Shown here one piece after another: positions 1-8,945 of a DNA stretch of 58,276 nt. Position 1 is the stretch's first letter; every line of letters starts with the position of its first letter. The notes beneath the pieces are model-generated. The model was not told the origin of the DNA, searched no databases, and saw only the letters and a program-made list of their open reading frames with translations. The position numbers and the translations under genes are program-made. The DNA comes from Caulobacter segnis (lineage in GTDB: Bacteria > Pseudomonadota > Alphaproteobacteria > Caulobacterales > Caulobacteraceae). The DNA lies in contig NZ_QFQZ01000023.1 of assembly GCF_003243465.1 (NCBI RefSeq), positions 1-58,276 on the forward strand, read 5' to 3'.

Positions 1-653
1 GCGACGGCGTCATCAAGATCGAGATGCACTTCCTGCCCGACGTCTACGTCACCTGCGACGTCTGCAAGGGCAAGCGCTACAACCGCGAGACCCTGGACGT
101 GGTGTTCAAGGGCAAGACGATCGCCGACGTCCTGGACATGACCGTCGAGGAGGCCGCCGACTTCTTCAAGGCCGTGCCGCCGATCCGCGACAAGATGGAG
201 ACGCTCAAGCGCGTCGGCCTCAGCTACATCAAGGTCGGCCAGCAGGCCACGACCCTGTCGGGCGGCGAGGCGCAGCGGGTGAAGCTGTCCAAGGAGCTGT
301 CGCGCCGGGCCACGGGTCGGACGCTGTACATCCTCGACGAGCCGACCACCGGCCTGCACTTCGAGGACACCAAGAAGCTGCTCGAGGTGCTGCACGAGCT
401 GGCCGACCAGGGCAACACCGTGGTCGTCATCGAGCACAATCTCGACGTCGTGAAGACCGCCGACTGGCTGCTCGACTTCGGCCCCGAGGGCGGCGACGGC
501 GGCGGTGAGATCGTCGCCGTGGGCTCGCCCCAGGACGTGGCCAAGGTCGAGGCCAGCTGGACCGGCCGCTACCTGAAGGAGCTGCTGGACCGCCACGAGG
601 AGCGCCGCAAGGCGCGGGTGGCGGAGCTGAAGAAGAAGGTGAAGAGCGCCTAG
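1..653 (+). CDS. uvrA: UvrABC system protein A, C-terminal part (5' end outside window)
   Basis: DNA damage recognition ATPase of nucleotide excision repair, acting with UvrB and UvrC in the cytoplasm. The open frame runs in from the window edge in the frame of base 3, so an apparent ATG at 24 is internal. Visible are the CDVC pair of the C-terminal zinc finger, the ABC signature LSGGEAQRVKLSKEL, the Walker B LYILDEPTTGLH and the H-loop VVIEHN, in the order expected for the second ATPase domain. The protein ends with a lysine-rich tail and a TAG stop, as is usual in UvrA. The next gene is convergent, with an inverted repeat between them. The family identification is secure; only the last third of the gene is present. 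Confidence 0.97.
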   Translation, partial: DGVIKIEMHFLPDVYVTCDVCKGKRYNRETLDVVFKGKTIADVLDMTVEEAADFFKAVPPIRDKMETLKRVGLSYIKVGQQATTLSGGEAQRVKLSKELSRRATGRTLYILDEPTTGLHFEDTKKLLEVLHELADQGNTVVVIEHNLDVVKTADWLLDFGPEGGDGGGEIVAVGSPQDVAKVEASWTGRYLKELLDRHEERRKARVAELKKKVKSA

Positions 654-673
654 CGCTTTTCACGCTCCATCAG

Positions 674-770
674 CGTGTCATCCCGGAAGCCTCGCAGAGG
701 CTATCCGGGACCCAGGGGCCAGGCGCAGGTCCCGGCTCTCCGCGCTTCGCGCTACGGCCGGGATGACACG
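674..770. repeat. Intergenic inverted repeat between convergent genes
   Basis: Perfect 13-base arms (CGTGTCATCCCGG at 674-686, its complement at 758-770) enclose further GC-rich internal complementarity (CCGGGACC and GGTCCCGG; CGCGCTTCGCGC). The element fills almost the whole gap between uvrA and the convergent membrane-protein gene. It could act as a transcription terminator in both directions. Its build (outer arms plus internal hairpins) matches dispersed intergenic repeats common in alphaproteobacteria; the copy number cannot be judged from one window. Confidence 0.75.
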
Positions 771-786
771 AATAGGGGCGCCTGTC

Positions 787-1692
787 TTACCAGCCGCCGC
801 CCGCCGCGCCCGGCGAACCGCCCTTCAGCTCGCGATAGATGGTCGGCGCGGGGCCGAAGACGATCAGCGTCGTCAGGATCGAGATCAGCCCGGAGAACAG
901 CGCCTGGACGATGCCGGCCGGCGTGAAATAGGCCTGCAGCGAGCTGGTGTCGGTCCGCATCATCTGGCCGGTCGCGGACAGGTCGCCCGAAGCGATCAGG
1001 CCGATCGCCGAGACGATGGTCCAGATCAGCAGCACCACGATGATGCTCATCACGGTCGCCAGCAGGTAGGCGCCCAGCAGCGGCCAGAACAGGCCCTTGG
1101 TCTCCGGCAGCGACTTGAGGATGGTCAGCTTGCCCGTCTCGAAGGTGACGGCCGGCGCGAAGGACAGGCGGACGGCCCCATAGACCACGGCGCACAGCGA
1201 GCCGAGCAGGCTGAGCATGCCTAGGAAACCACCGGTCGGACCGCCCATCGCGCCCAGGAAGCCCGTCAGCAGCGCGCCGGCGAACAGCACGCCCATCAGG
1301 ATCAGGCTGGTCACGACCCAGACCGCGGCCTGCCTCAGTTCGTCCTTGCCCAGCCGCAGATAGGCGAAGCGGCTGTCCTGAGGCCGCAGCACCAGACGGT
1401 TGAGCGCGGCGAAGATCACGCCGTTGACGACGAGGCTGTAAGGCAGCGACCACAGCACCAGCGGCGCCAGGTCCGCGACGCGGCGCAGAGCCTCTTCAGG
1501 GTCCGGATTGTTGGTGTCGGAGATGTAAGAGGTCAGCGCCTCGAGCTTGGGCCCGAAGTACTGGATCGCCAGCACGTTCGAGACGATCGACAGCACGGTC
1601 ATGACCGCCGCCCAGACGGCGATGGCCTTCAAGTTCTCCCGCACCAGTCGAAACCCGGAGAAGGCGGCGTCGGAGGCCGAGAACCTGGACAT
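787..1692 (-). CDS. Polytopic membrane protein, paralogue 1 of 4
   Basis: 301 residues with about six hydrophobic segments, so an inner-membrane protein of unknown function. It shares a skeleton with three minus-strand neighbours (2464-3348, 3349-4110, 4190-5128): an N-terminal SASDAAFSGFRLVREN block, a central RFAYLRLGKDELRQ block after the second or third membrane segment, and an AVRLSFAPAVTF...TKGLFWPLLG block. The C-terminus is glycine-rich. Start chosen at the ATG opening MSRFSASD, which matches the MARFSVGEAATSGF start of the fourth copy. I do not recognise a named family; a transport or membrane-organising role would be a guess. Confidence 0.8.
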   Translation of the reverse strand: MSRFSASDAAFSGFRLVRENLKAIAVWAAVMTVLSIVSNVLAIQYFGPKLEALTSYISDTNNPDPEEALRRVADLAPLVLWSLPYSLVVNGVIFAALNRLVLRPQDSRFAYLRLGKDELRQAAVWVVTSLILMGVLFAGALLTGFLGAMGGPTGGFLGMLSLLGSLCAVVYGAVRLSFAPAVTFETGKLTILKSLPETKGLFWPLLGAYLLATVMSIIVVLLIWTIVSAIGLIASGDLSATGQMMRTDTSSLQAYFTPAGIVQALFSGLISILTTLIVFGPAPTIYRELKGGSPGAAGGGW

Positions 1693-1838
1693 GTCGTACT
1701 CTTGCTTTGCGGACTGGCCCTAGCCCTAACAAGGTTTGCACGGCTTCGACAGGGTCGCCGTCGGGTTTTTCGCACCGCCTTGCGATCGCGCCGTCCGCGC
1801 CCCTAACATCCGTTTGAATCGGGAGAGGATGCGCGATC

Positions 1839-2453
1839 ATGAAGCTTTACGGCGAGGCCATGCCGGCCCCCAATCCGCGCCGGGTGCGGATCTTTCTGGC
1901 CGAGAAGGGGATCGAGGTTCCCGAGGTCCATATCGGCCTGCGCCAGGGCGGCCATCGCCAGCCCGAACACCTGGCCCGCAACAGCCTCGGCCAGGTGCCG
2001 GTGCTGGAGCTCGACGACGGGACGACGATCAGCGAGACCGTCGCCATCTGCCGCTATTTCGAGGCGCTGAACCCGGCTCCGCCCCTGTTCGGGGTCACGC
2101 CCCTGGAGCAGGCTCAGGTCGAGATGTGGACGCGGCGCATCGAGCTGCGCCTGATGGTCCCGATCGGCATGTTCTGGCGCCACGCCCACCCGTTCACCGC
2201 GCACCTGCTCAAGCAGCACACGGAATTCGGCGAGTCGAACCGCGAAGTGGTCGACAGGGCCCTGCTCTGGCTGGACGGCGAGCTCGCCGACGGCCGTCCT
2301 CACCTGACCGGCGAGGCCTATACGATGGCCGACATCGTGGGCCAGACCACCCTGGACTTCGCCGACTTCATCGGCCTGCCCACGCCGGCCGAGGCCAAGA
2401 ACGTGCTGGCCTGGCGGGCGCGGATGGCCGCGCGGCCCAGCGCGGGCGCCTGA
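1839..2453 (+). CDS. Glutathione S-transferase family protein
   Basis: 204 residues, the usual length for a cytosolic GST. The N-terminal thioredoxin-like domain (about 1-80) contains the glutathione-binding GQVPVLELDDGTTISET stretch, with the cis-proline and the SE pair that holds the gamma-glutamyl group. The all-helical C-terminal domain (about 90-200) contains the YTMADI capping-box region typical of GSTs. The N-terminal active-site region reads APNPRRVRIFLAEKG, so the activating residue is not an obvious Ser, Cys or Tyr. It probably conjugates or reduces electrophiles with glutathione; the substrate is unknown. It stands alone on the plus strand within a run of minus-strand membrane-protein genes, with a plausible SD (GGGAGAGG) upstream of the ATG. 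Confidence 0.9.
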   Translation: MKLYGEAMPAPNPRRVRIFLAEKGIEVPEVHIGLRQGGHRQPEHLARNSLGQVPVLELDDGTTISETVAICRYFEALNPAPPLFGVTPLEQAQVEMWTRRIELRLMVPIGMFWRHAHPFTAHLLKQHTEFGESNREVVDRALLWLDGELADGRPHLTGEAYTMADIVGQTTLDFADFIGLPTPAEAKNVLAWRARMAARPSAGA

Positions 2454-2463
2454 CCTTTCCGAC

Positions 2464-3348
2464 TTAGTCGTGCAGGCCGGCGTCGATCTCGTCCTGGTTC
2501 AGGTGGGCGAAGGCCTTGGCCGGCGCGGCGACCAGGATCACCGTCTGCAGGGTGAGGAAAATCGGCGACAGCAGCAGGCTGGCCAGCAGGATCAGGATCA
2601 GCCGCGGATGGTTGGCGGCCATCCCGGCGCTCGCCGGCTCGACCCCGCCGCCGACCACATTGCCCAGCACGCTCGACACCATGGTCCCGACGACCGAGAC
2701 CAGCGCGGTCAGCACGATGGTCATGGCGAACATCGCCAGCAGCCGGAAGAACTGGCCGTGGGTCTGGATCCAGGCGGCGCGGACGTCGATGTGGTGATGG
2801 GAGAAGGCGTGCGGCCCCAGCAGCGACAGCCGCACGGCGACCCACATCGACAGCCCCAGCACCGCCAGCGCTCCCAGGGTCGCGAACCAGCCGGCCGCCG
2901 CGCCCGACAGCAGGGCCGCGCCCAGAACCACCGCCCCCGACGGGATCACGGTCACGCCCAGCGCCGCCGCCCAGGCGATCAGCGAGACGATCAGCAGCTG
3001 CACCTCTTCCTTGCCCAGCCGCAGATAGGCGAAGCGGTCGTCGGCGGGCGCGATCACCGCGCGGATGATCGCCGCCTGCAGCACCGCGCCCAGCACCAGG
3101 GCCAGGGCGACCAGCAGCACCATGGCCCCGCCCAGGTGCGTGACCAGGTCGAGCAGCTCGCGCGGATCGGCCGAGCCCACGCGGCCGGCCAGGGCCGCGC
3201 GCCCTTCGTCGCCCAGCATGATCTTGGCGATCAGGCCCAGGATCGGCAGCATGACCAGCGAGAAGGCCGCCCAGGCCAGCACCGCCAGCGGCTTGCGCCG
3301 CATGATGCGAAGGCCTTCGAGAGCCGCGTCGGTGGGGCGAACTGACAT
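2464..3348 (-). CDS. Polytopic membrane protein, paralogue 2 of 4
   Basis: 294 residues, several membrane segments, unknown function. It carries the shared blocks DDRFAYLRLGKEEVQLL and AVRLSLLGPHAF...THGQFFRLLA seen in the neighbouring paralogues, and its N-terminus (TDAALEGLRIMRRKPLAVLAWAA) aligns with theirs. Its start codon abuts the stop codon of paralogue 3 with no spacer, so the two are almost certainly co-transcribed, with paralogue 3 upstream. The C-terminus ends in a soluble tail (NQDEIDAGLHD) absent from the other copies. Confidence 0.8.
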   Translation of the reverse strand: MSVRPTDAALEGLRIMRRKPLAVLAWAAFSLVMLPILGLIAKIMLGDEGRAALAGRVGSADPRELLDLVTHLGGAMVLLVALALVLGAVLQAAIIRAVIAPADDRFAYLRLGKEEVQLLIVSLIAWAAALGVTVIPSGAVVLGAALLSGAAAGWFATLGALAVLGLSMWVAVRLSLLGPHAFSHHHIDVRAAWIQTHGQFFRLLAMFAMTIVLTALVSVVGTMVSSVLGNVVGGGVEPASAGMAANHPRLILILLASLLLSPIFLTLQTVILVAAPAKAFAHLNQDEIDAGLHD

Positions 3349-4110
3349 CTAGGCGTCCTGCGTGGCCGCGCTTTGGCGGTAGAGATGGGCCAGGGCGCCG
3401 GACCAGGCCGGCGCGAGGAAAACGTAGGTAAGAAGCGCCAGGACCGCGACCTCGACCGGGCTGGCGGCGCTGGTCCAGCCCAGCACGGCGGCCGCGACGA
3501 TCACTGGAGCGGACAGCATCAAGGCGACGGCCAGCAGCAGCGGGACCTTGCCCCTGGTCAGCGGAAAGGCGCTCAGCACCCGGACCCCGGACTGGGCGAC
3601 CGTCGCCGGCGCGGTGAAGGACAGCCGCAAGCCAAGCCAGACCATGATGGCGACACCCGCCACCGGCGCGGCTCCGGCGACGAAGCCGGCCGGACCGGCC
3701 TGGGCCAGGGCCAGCTTCCAGGCCGCCGCCGAGCCGACGTCGAGCTGCGGCGCGCTGGCGCGGGCGACGCCCAGCGCGATGGCGCCGATGACCACCAGCA
3801 GGATGGAGCCGATCAGCAGGAAGAGCGCCAGCACCAGCAGGTGCGCCCCCAGCAGCCGCCATTCTTCGGCGCCCCAGCGCAGGCCCTTCAGGCCGCCGGC
3901 CCGGCCGAACAGCAGGCGAAACAGCGCGCCTTGGGCGATCACCACCGCCACGATCGCGGCGAGGGGCCGGCCGCCCGGCGGCAGCACGGTCCCGACGACG
4001 GTCAGGACCACGGACGCCAGCAGGGCCGCCCAGCATGACGTCCAGGCCGGCCGCAGGCTGGAAACCCCCGCCCGCAGCACGCCGCCCACGCTGGCCGCTT
4101 CGTCCGACAT
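3349..4110 (-). CDS. Polytopic membrane protein, paralogue 3 of 4 (most divergent)
   Basis: 253 residues, shorter and more diverged than its siblings. The match to the family is the block GLRLSFTAPATV...FPLTRGKVPLLL, plus a weak central block (GLKGLRWGAEEWRLLG) in place of RFAYLRLGKDE. It lies directly upstream of paralogue 2 in the same transcription unit. It is strongly alanine- and leucine-rich with about six hydrophobic segments. No catalytic motif is visible. The start at MSDEAASVGG is the first ATG of the frame with family-like sequence after it. Confidence 0.78.
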   Translation of the reverse strand: MSDEAASVGGVLRAGVSSLRPAWTSCWAALLASVVLTVVGTVLPPGGRPLAAIVAVVIAQGALFRLLFGRAGGLKGLRWGAEEWRLLGAHLLVLALFLLIGSILLVVIGAIALGVARASAPQLDVGSAAAWKLALAQAGPAGFVAGAAPVAGVAIMVWLGLRLSFTAPATVAQSGVRVLSAFPLTRGKVPLLLAVALMLSAPVIVAAAVLGWTSAASPVEVAVLALLTYVFLAPAWSGALAHLYRQSAATQDA

Positions 4111-4189
4111 CAGATCAAGCTTCCCTTCCGCGTCGCTCCTCCGCGAGTCGGCGCGATCCCAGACAGTCTAAGGTCTTGGCGATGCGTCG

Positions 4190-5128
4190 CTAGCCCTCCG
4201 CGGTCAAGGCCTTATGCGCGAAGGCCCACGGCGCGAAGAACACGGCGTGGACCACCGCGCTGAACACCGAGGCCAGAGCGCCGAGCCCCAGCAGCCAGGG
4301 CCAGAGGTCGGTCAGCAGCGCGATCGGCGGCCGCGAGATGAAGGCCTCCAGCGCGCCGTGGCCGCGGATCGCCTCCAGCGAGCCGCCCGCCGCGACGATC
4401 ACGCCGAACGCCGCCGCCCCGACCAGCATCTCCATCAGCAGGACGAAGATCACCAGCAGCACCGCCACGCCCAGCAGGCGCCAGCCCTGGCCGCGCGTCT
4501 CGGTCCACGACTCGAACAGCCGGAACTGGGCGTCGGCGAAGGTCATCGGCGCGGCCAGCGACAGGCGCAGCGCCACCCAGATAAACACCCCGAGGGCGAT
4601 CGCGCTGGCGGACGAGGCGACGATGATCGCCGTGGTCTTGGCCTGCTCGCCGCCGCTGACCGCGACCACCGCCGTCAGGATGACGATCAGCAAGGCGACG
4701 ATGAAGATCACGATCATCGCCAGCACCTGCTCGACCACGAACAGCAGGGTCATCCAGAGCTCGCGCCCGCTGATCCGCAGGGAGGCCCAGGCGGACGCCT
4801 GCGGCATCAGCACCGCGCGGAACACCGCCCCGCAGATCACCGCCCGCACGAACGAGCCCCACAGCCAGTACAGCAGGTTGAAGGCGGTCATGCCCGACTG
4901 CGCCTGGACGATCTCCTGTATCGTCTCGGAGTCTGGCGCGGCGCCCGTGCTGGTCATGGCCAGCTGGATCAGGCGCAGGAAATCCGGCCCCAGCCAGAAG
5001 ATCGCCATCACGGCCGGGAGGATCATCCCGACCACCAGGGCCACGGCCCAGCCCAGCACCGCCAGGGGATGCCGCACGACCACGCTAAAGCCGGAGGTCG
5101 CCGCCTCGCCCACCGAGAATCTCGCCAT
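4190..5128 (-). CDS. Polytopic membrane protein, paralogue 4 of 4
   Basis: 312 residues, about six membrane segments. It shares with the others an N-terminal SVGEAATSGFSVVVRHPLAV block, a central SAWASLRISGRELWM block and ALRLSLAAPMTF...TETRGQGWRLLG. That last block (an RLS pair, a proline about five residues on, then T-R-G and a hydrophobic L-L run) is the best diagnostic of the group. It is 79 bases upstream of paralogue 3, so copies 4, 3 and 2 could form one operon. It is divergent from trmFO, with a roughly 100-base gap that must hold both promoters. Function unknown. Confidence 0.8.
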   Translation of the reverse strand: MARFSVGEAATSGFSVVVRHPLAVLGWAVALVVGMILPAVMAIFWLGPDFLRLIQLAMTSTGAAPDSETIQEIVQAQSGMTAFNLLYWLWGSFVRAVICGAVFRAVLMPQASAWASLRISGRELWMTLLFVVEQVLAMIVIFIVALLIVILTAVVAVSGGEQAKTTAIIVASSASAIALGVFIWVALRLSLAAPMTFADAQFRLFESWTETRGQGWRLLGVAVLLVIFVLLMEMLVGAAAFGVIVAAGGSLEAIRGHGALEAFISRPPIALLTDLWPWLLGLGALASVFSAVVHAVFFAPWAFAHKALTAEG

Positions 5129-5227
5129 ATCCCCTCCCCAGGGTCTCCGGACGCGCGAACCACGCGCCCCGAACCATCAGCCTACACGAGGTTTCGCCGA
5201 GCGACAGCCGGGGGTATAGGGCGCGCC

Positions 5228-6679
5228 ATGACCACGAATGCGACCCATCAGCCCATCCACGTCGTCGGCGGGGGCCTGGCCGGCTCCGAAGCCGCCTGGC
5301 AGATCGCCCAGAGCGGCGTGCCGGTGATCCTGCACGAAATGCGCCGGGACGAGGTGATCGGCCCGCCCTCAAGCAGCGAAGCGATAGGGCAAATAAAAGA
5401 GATCCGCACAGACGCCCACCAGACCGACGGCCTGGCCGAGATGGTCTGCTCGAACTCGTTCCGCTCGGACGACTGGCAGTTCAACGCCGTGGGCCTGCTG
5501 CACGCCGAGATGCGCAAGCTCGACAGCCTGATCATGTCCTGCGCCGACCAGCATCAGGTGCCGGCCGGCGGCGCCCTGGCCGTCGACCGCGACGGCTTCT
5601 CGGCCGAGGTCACCAAGCGCCTGTCCCAGCATCCGCTGGTCACGATCGTCCGCGAGGAGATCGCCGGCCTGCCGCCCGCCGCCGATGGAACGAATGGGTG
5701 GGACAACGTGATCGTCGCCACGGGCCCCCTGACCTCGCCCGCCCTGGCCCAGGCGATCCTGGACCTGACCGGCGAAGGCCAGCTCAGCTTCTTCGACGCC
5801 ATCGCGCCGATCATCCACTACGACTCGATCAACATGGACGTCGCCTGGCGCCAGTCCCGCTACGACAAGGAAGGACCCGGCGGCGACGCGGCCGCCTACA
5901 TCAACTGCCCGATGAACAAGGACCAGTACGAGGCCTTCATCGACGCCCTGCTGGCCGGTCCCAAGTCCGAATTCAAGGAATGGGAGAACGTCCCCTATTT
6001 CGATGGCTGCCTGCCGATCGAGGTGATGGCCGAGCGCGGCCGCGAGACCCTGCGCCATGGCCCGATGAAGCCGGTGGGCCTGACCAATCCGCGCGATCCG
6101 ACGGTCAAGGCCTACGCCATCGTCCAGCTGCGCCAGGACAATGCGCTGGGCACCCTGTGGAACATGGTCGGCTTCCAGACCAAGCTGAAGCACGGCGTCC
6201 AGGCCGAGACCTTCCGGATGATCCCGGGCCTGGAAGACGCCCAGTTCGCGCGCCTGGGCGGCCTGCACCGCAACACCTTCATCAATTCGCCCAAGCTCTT
6301 GGACAAGTCGCTGCGCATGAAGGCCCAGCCGCGCCTGCGCTTCGCCGGCCAGGTCACCGGGGTCGAAGGCTATGTCGAGAGCGCGGCCATGGGCCTATTG
6401 ACCGGCCGCTTCGCCGCCGCCGACCGCAAGGGCGCGCCGATCGACGCCCCGCCGCCCACCACCGCCCTGGGCGCGCTGGTCGAGCACATCACCGGCGGGC
6501 ACCTGGACGGCGGCAGCTTCCAGCCGATGAACATCAACTACGGCCTGCTGCCGCCGCTGGAGGCGCCCAAGGTCGACGAGGACGGCAAGAAGATCCCGCT
6601 GAAGGAACGCGGCCGGGCCAAGAAGCGCCTGATGAGCATCCGGGCGCTGGAAGACCTGGACGCCTGGATGAAAGCCTGA
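5228..6679 (+). CDS. trmFO: Methylenetetrahydrofolate-tRNA (uracil-54-C5) methyltransferase
   Basis: Flavoenzyme that makes ribothymidine at position 54 of the tRNA T-loop, using methylenetetrahydrofolate and FADH2. The 483-residue frame shows the N-terminal FAD-binding PIHVVGGGLAGSEAAW, then LAEMVCSNSFRSDD, VPAGGALAVDRDGF, MNKDQYEAF, FDGCLPIEVMAERG, the C-terminal VTGVEGYVESAAMGL and FQPMNINYGLLPPL, all characteristic of TrmFO/Gid. The frame is open upstream, but the ATG at 5228 opens the conserved N-terminus. Odd: between the EMR and the TDAHQTD of the FAD region there are about 17 extra residues, in a locally A-rich stretch with rare codons (around 5350-5405); see findings. Confidence 0.96.
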   Translation: MTTNATHQPIHVVGGGLAGSEAAWQIAQSGVPVILHEMRRDEVIGPPSSSEAIGQIKEIRTDAHQTDGLAEMVCSNSFRSDDWQFNAVGLLHAEMRKLDSLIMSCADQHQVPAGGALAVDRDGFSAEVTKRLSQHPLVTIVREEIAGLPPAADGTNGWDNVIVATGPLTSPALAQAILDLTGEGQLSFFDAIAPIIHYDSINMDVAWRQSRYDKEGPGGDAAAYINCPMNKDQYEAFIDALLAGPKSEFKEWENVPYFDGCLPIEVMAERGRETLRHGPMKPVGLTNPRDPTVKAYAIVQLRQDNALGTLWNMVGFQTKLKHGVQAETFRMIPGLEDAQFARLGGLHRNTFINSPKLLDKSLRMKAQPRLRFAGQVTGVEGYVESAAMGLLTGRFAAADRKGAPIDAPPPTTALGALVEHITGGHLDGGSFQPMNINYGLLPPLEAPKVDEDGKKIPLKERGRAKKRLMSIRALEDLDAWMKA

Positions 6680-6758
6680 CGCGAAAGGGTCGTCGCTCGG
6701 ACCCATCCGCTGGCGCTCTCGCTTCGTAACCTGTGAAGGCTAGCCAGGGAGAACGGCC

Positions 6759-7787
6759 ATGAGCTTGGTGAAGGCGGCGATCCACGCGTTCGAGGACGCG
6801 CCCATGCCAGACGCGGTCTCCCGCGCGGCCATCGACTTCCTGGTCGGCGACGCCCGCCGCCGTCTCGGCAAGGCCCCGCCCGGCGCCTCGGCGACCTTCG
6901 CGCGCGAGATGGAGACGCGGCCGATCGCGACCCATACGGACGCCGCCAACGCCCAGCACTACGAGCTGCCGGCGCCCTTCTTCGAGGCGGTGCTGGGGCC
7001 GAACCTGAAATATTCCAGCGGCCTCTATCCGCGCGGCGCGACCACGCTCGCTGAAGGCGAAGCGGCCGCCCTGCGCGAAACCGCCGAGCACGCCGACCTG
7101 CGCGACGGCCAGGTCATCCTGGAGCTGGGCTGCGGCTGGGGCTCGCTGTCGCTGTGGATGGCCGCGCGCTATCCGAACGCCAGGATCACCTCGGTCTCGA
7201 ACTCGGCCTCGCAGCGCGCCTTCATCGAGGGCCGAGCGGCGGCGCGCGGTCTTTCCAACCTGACCGTCGTCACGGCCGACATGAACGACTTCCAGACCGA
7301 CCAGCGCTTCGACCGCGTGGTCTCGGTCGAGATGTTCGAGCACATGTCCAACTGGCGCGCCCTCCTGACCCGCGTGCGCGGCTGGCTGAAGCCCGAGGGG
7401 CTGCTGTTCCTGCACGTCTTCACCCACAAGAACACGCCCTACCGGTTCGAGGTCGATGACCCCGCCGACTGGATCGCCCAGTATTTCTTCAGCGGCGGGG
7501 TGATGCCCAGCCACGACCTGCCCCGGCAGTTCCCGGACCTGTTCGCGGTCGAGGCCGACTGGCGCTGGAACGGGGAGCACTACGCCCGCACCGCCCGCCA
7601 GTGGCTGGAGAACTTCGACGCCAAGCGCGCCACGATCGACCCGATCCTGGCGGAGGTCTACGGCCCGCACGCCACGGTCTGGCGCCGTCGCTGGCGGCTG
7701 TTCTTCCTGGCGACCGCCGGCCTGTTCGGCCATCGCGGCGGCGAGGAGTGGGGCGTCAGCCATTACCGGATGCGGCCCGTCGCCTGA
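6759..7787 (+). CDS. Cyclopropane-fatty-acyl-phospholipid synthase-like SAM methyltransferase
   Basis: 342 residues. The SAM-binding motif I is ILELGCGWGSLSLWMA, followed by SVEMFEHM; upstream, HYELPAPFFEAVLG with a following YSSGLY matches the HY..P..FF...LG....YS.G block of CFA synthases that lines the bicarbonate and lipid site. Family knowledge suggests methyl or methylene transfer to unsaturated acyl chains of phospholipids at the inner membrane. It could instead be one of the related methyltransferases of the same fold that are not true CFA synthases, and it is shorter than E. coli Cfa (about 380). An SD-like GGGAGAA precedes the ATG. It is followed 56 bases later by an MscS-family gene. 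Confidence 0.88.
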   Translation: MSLVKAAIHAFEDAPMPDAVSRAAIDFLVGDARRRLGKAPPGASATFAREMETRPIATHTDAANAQHYELPAPFFEAVLGPNLKYSSGLYPRGATTLAEGEAAALRETAEHADLRDGQVILELGCGWGSLSLWMAARYPNARITSVSNSASQRAFIEGRAAARGLSNLTVVTADMNDFQTDQRFDRVVSVEMFEHMSNWRALLTRVRGWLKPEGLLFLHVFTHKNTPYRFEVDDPADWIAQYFFSGGVMPSHDLPRQFPDLFAVEADWRWNGEHYARTARQWLENFDAKRATIDPILAEVYGPHATVWRRRWRLFFLATAGLFGHRGGEEWGVSHYRMRPVA

Positions 7788-7843
7788 GCCCCGCTCTGGG
7801 CACGGCGCGGGAGCCATGACGGCCTCCGCGCGTTCGCCCTGGC

Positions 7844-8929
7844 ATGCAAGACTTCTTCAACGGGCTCGCGGCGTCGACCGCGATGGCGGCCTGGGCGCCG
7901 CCATGGCTGGTCAGCCTGGTCCTGATCGGCCTGGCCCTGGTGCTGGCTCTGCTGGTCCACGCCGTGGCGGTGCGCCTGATCCGCCGCACCCTCTCCAAGC
8001 GCGAGGCCTTCTGGCAGGCGCTGATCGCGCGCACCCGCCGGCCGACCCGCCTGGCGATGATCGTCGCCGCCCTGGGCCCGGCCGTGTCCGCCGCCCCGCT
8101 GACCGGCGGCCAGGCCGACGCCGCCCGCCATGTGCTGCTGGTGCTGTTCATCCTGCTGCTGGGCTGGATGGCCCTGACCGCCCTCGACATCGGCGCGGCC
8201 CTCTACCTGCGGGGCTTCAAGGTCGACGTCGAGGACAACCTGCTGGCCCGCAAGCATGTGACCCAGGTGCGGATCCTGCGCCGGGCCGTGGCGATCCTCG
8301 TGGGCATCGTCACCGTGGCCCTCGCCCTGATGACCATTCCCGGCGTGCGCCAGTGGGGCGTCAGCCTGCTGGCGGCGGGCGGCGCGGCCAGCTTGATCGT
8401 CGGCCTCGCCCTGCAGCCGCTGCTGACCAACCTGATCGCCGGCATCCAGATCGCGGTCACCCAGCCCATCCGCATCGACGACGCCGTCATCGTCGAGAAG
8501 GAATGGGGGAACATCGAGGAGATCACCGCCACCTACGTCGTCGTGCGCCTGTGGGACTGGCGGCGGATGGTGCTGCCGCTCAGCTACTTCATCCAGCAGC
8601 CTTTCCAGAACTGGACCCGCGAAAGCTCGGCCCTGATCGGCACGGCCATGCTCTATGTCGATCCCGCCGCGCCGGTAGATCGCCTGCGCGCCAAGCTGGA
8701 GGAGGTCGCTAAGGCATCCGCCCTGTGGGACGGCAAGGTCGTGAATCTGGCCGTGACCGACCTGACCGCCGAGGTCATGGAGGTGCGCTGCCTGGTCAGC
8801 GCCCGCAACGCCGGCAAGACCTTCGACCTGCGTTGCGAAGTGCGTGAGAAGATGATGGCCTTCCTGCGCGACGAGTTGCCTGAAGCCTTCCCAAGGCGTC
8901 GTCTGGCCCTTGCGGCCGGCGAGGCTTGA
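7844..8929 (+). CDS. MscS-family mechanosensitive ion channel
   Basis: 361 residues. Four or five N-terminal hydrophobic helices lead to the pore-lining segment (SLLAAGGAASLIVGLALQP), which has the small-residue Gly/Ala pattern of MscS TM3. The beta domain follows (NLIAGIQIAVTQPIRIDD, then VEKEWGNIEEITATYVVVR), then an alpha/beta C-terminal domain. This order is diagnostic of MscS proteins, which release solutes from the cytoplasm on hypo-osmotic shock. The ATG at 7844 has only a weak SD, so the exact start is less certain. The gene is probably monocistronic or shares a promoter with the upstream methyltransferase. Confidence 0.93.
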   Translation: MQDFFNGLAASTAMAAWAPPWLVSLVLIGLALVLALLVHAVAVRLIRRTLSKREAFWQALIARTRRPTRLAMIVAALGPAVSAAPLTGGQADAARHVLLVLFILLLGWMALTALDIGAALYLRGFKVDVEDNLLARKHVTQVRILRRAVAILVGIVTVALALMTIPGVRQWGVSLLAAGGAASLIVGLALQPLLTNLIAGIQIAVTQPIRIDDAVIVEKEWGNIEEITATYVVVRLWDWRRMVLPLSYFIQQPFQNWTRESSALIGTAMLYVDPAAPVDRLRAKLEEVAKASALWDGKVVNLAVTDLTAEVMEVRCLVSARNAGKTFDLRCEVREKMMAFLRDELPEAFPRRRLALAAGEA

Positions 8930-8945
8930 GCGCGCCACCCTTCCT

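Noticed and set aside
4214..5227. Long N-terminal extension of trmFO
   Set aside because: It is antisense to paralogue 4 of the membrane proteins, has shadow composition, and the TrmFO N-terminus starts at 5228.
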